Positions 63,870 to 64,000 of a DNA stretch of 64,000 bases are shown piece after piece; the first letter of the stretch is position 1; each line of letters begins with the position of its first letter. The translations under genes were made by a program, and so were the position numbers. This stretch comes from Ktedonobacteraceae bacterium (GTDB lineage: Bacteria > Chloroflexota > Ktedonobacteria > Ktedonobacterales > Ktedonobacteraceae): positions 361,350 through 425,349 of the forward strand of contig DASRBN010000037.1 in the NCBI GenBank assembly GCA_035653615.1, in the 5' to 3' direction. The notes below the pieces were generated by a model. The model ran no database searches, was not told the origin of the DNA, and was given only the letters and a program-made list of their open reading frames with translations.

Positions 63870-64000
63870 GCGACAATGAGAAGTGAGCAGTGACGCGCAT
63901 GACAACTGCCGGTTGAGAGAACACAGGGGATGAGCATCGTCGCGACTTGTCCCCTGCTGAAGAGGAGGAAGAGCCTCCCTGGACAAAAGCCCGCAGGAGG

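Noticed and set aside
44168..64000. Second attachment site (attR) of the element inside the window
   Set aside because: No duplicate of the tRNA-Gly 3' segment was found by eye. The end probably lies beyond the window.

Overview
The window reads as one contig from a Ktedonobacteria-like member of the Chloroflexota. This is an inference from gene content: Ser/Thr kinases with C-terminal membrane domains, Clp-N/zinc-ribbon proteins, GAF-rich regulators and SARP-like regulators, plus dispersed copies of a CATTCTGAGCG-type inverted repeat. No rRNA or other phylogenetic marker was used.

Bases 1-43,980 look like chromosomal backbone. They hold an ECF-type vitamin/micronutrient transporter (fused EcfA, an S component, EcfT), followed by two Ser/Thr kinases whose C-terminal membrane domains resemble the neighbouring S component. 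Next come thioredoxin reductase, an MFS permease, an S9 peptidase, a class I aldolase and an APC permease. A minus-strand group then carries a zinc-ribbon membrane protein, a sedolisin-type peptidase and a three-gene operon (18,733-23,102) of Clp-N/zinc-ribbon proteins. Two of those carry FtsH-like AAA domains with a broken Walker A, and the third carries two S1 RNA-binding domains. uvrB, a CocE-type hydrolase, a polyamine cluster (deoxyhypusine-synthase-like, speD, speB-like) and a cytosine-salvage cluster (PucR-like regulator, NCS1 permease, codA-like deaminase) follow. Then come a two-component system with an NtrC-family regulator lacking a normal GAFTGA loop, further small regulators, and tRNA-Pro and tRNA-Gly.

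From tRNA-Gly (44,096-44,167) to the right edge the content is accessory and looks like an integrated element. A tyrosine recombinase follows the tRNA, with three 24-bp direct repeats between them. The region also carries a third kinase, RecD2 helicase, many small hypothetical or regulatory genes, a response regulator broken by an in-frame amber codon, a SARP/BTAD-TPR regulator, a methyltransferase, an HTH protein, a second tyrosine recombinase and an SF1 helicase gene broken by an 89-bp MITE-like insertion. The right end of the element was not found.

The most unusual non-coding signals lie in this accessory region. Eight TGTCATGACA-type palindromes (59,274-59,619) form two arrays of four at 43-44 bp spacing, followed by an AT-rich stretch and two 77-bp-period repeats, an arrangement like an iteron origin or a centromere. 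Two distant intergenic regions (51,421-51,516 and 58,022-58,083) carry TGTC(T/A)GACA palindromes with identical 31- and 22-bp centre spacing. In the backbone, very long perfect palindromes, several with no loop, sit at gene ends.
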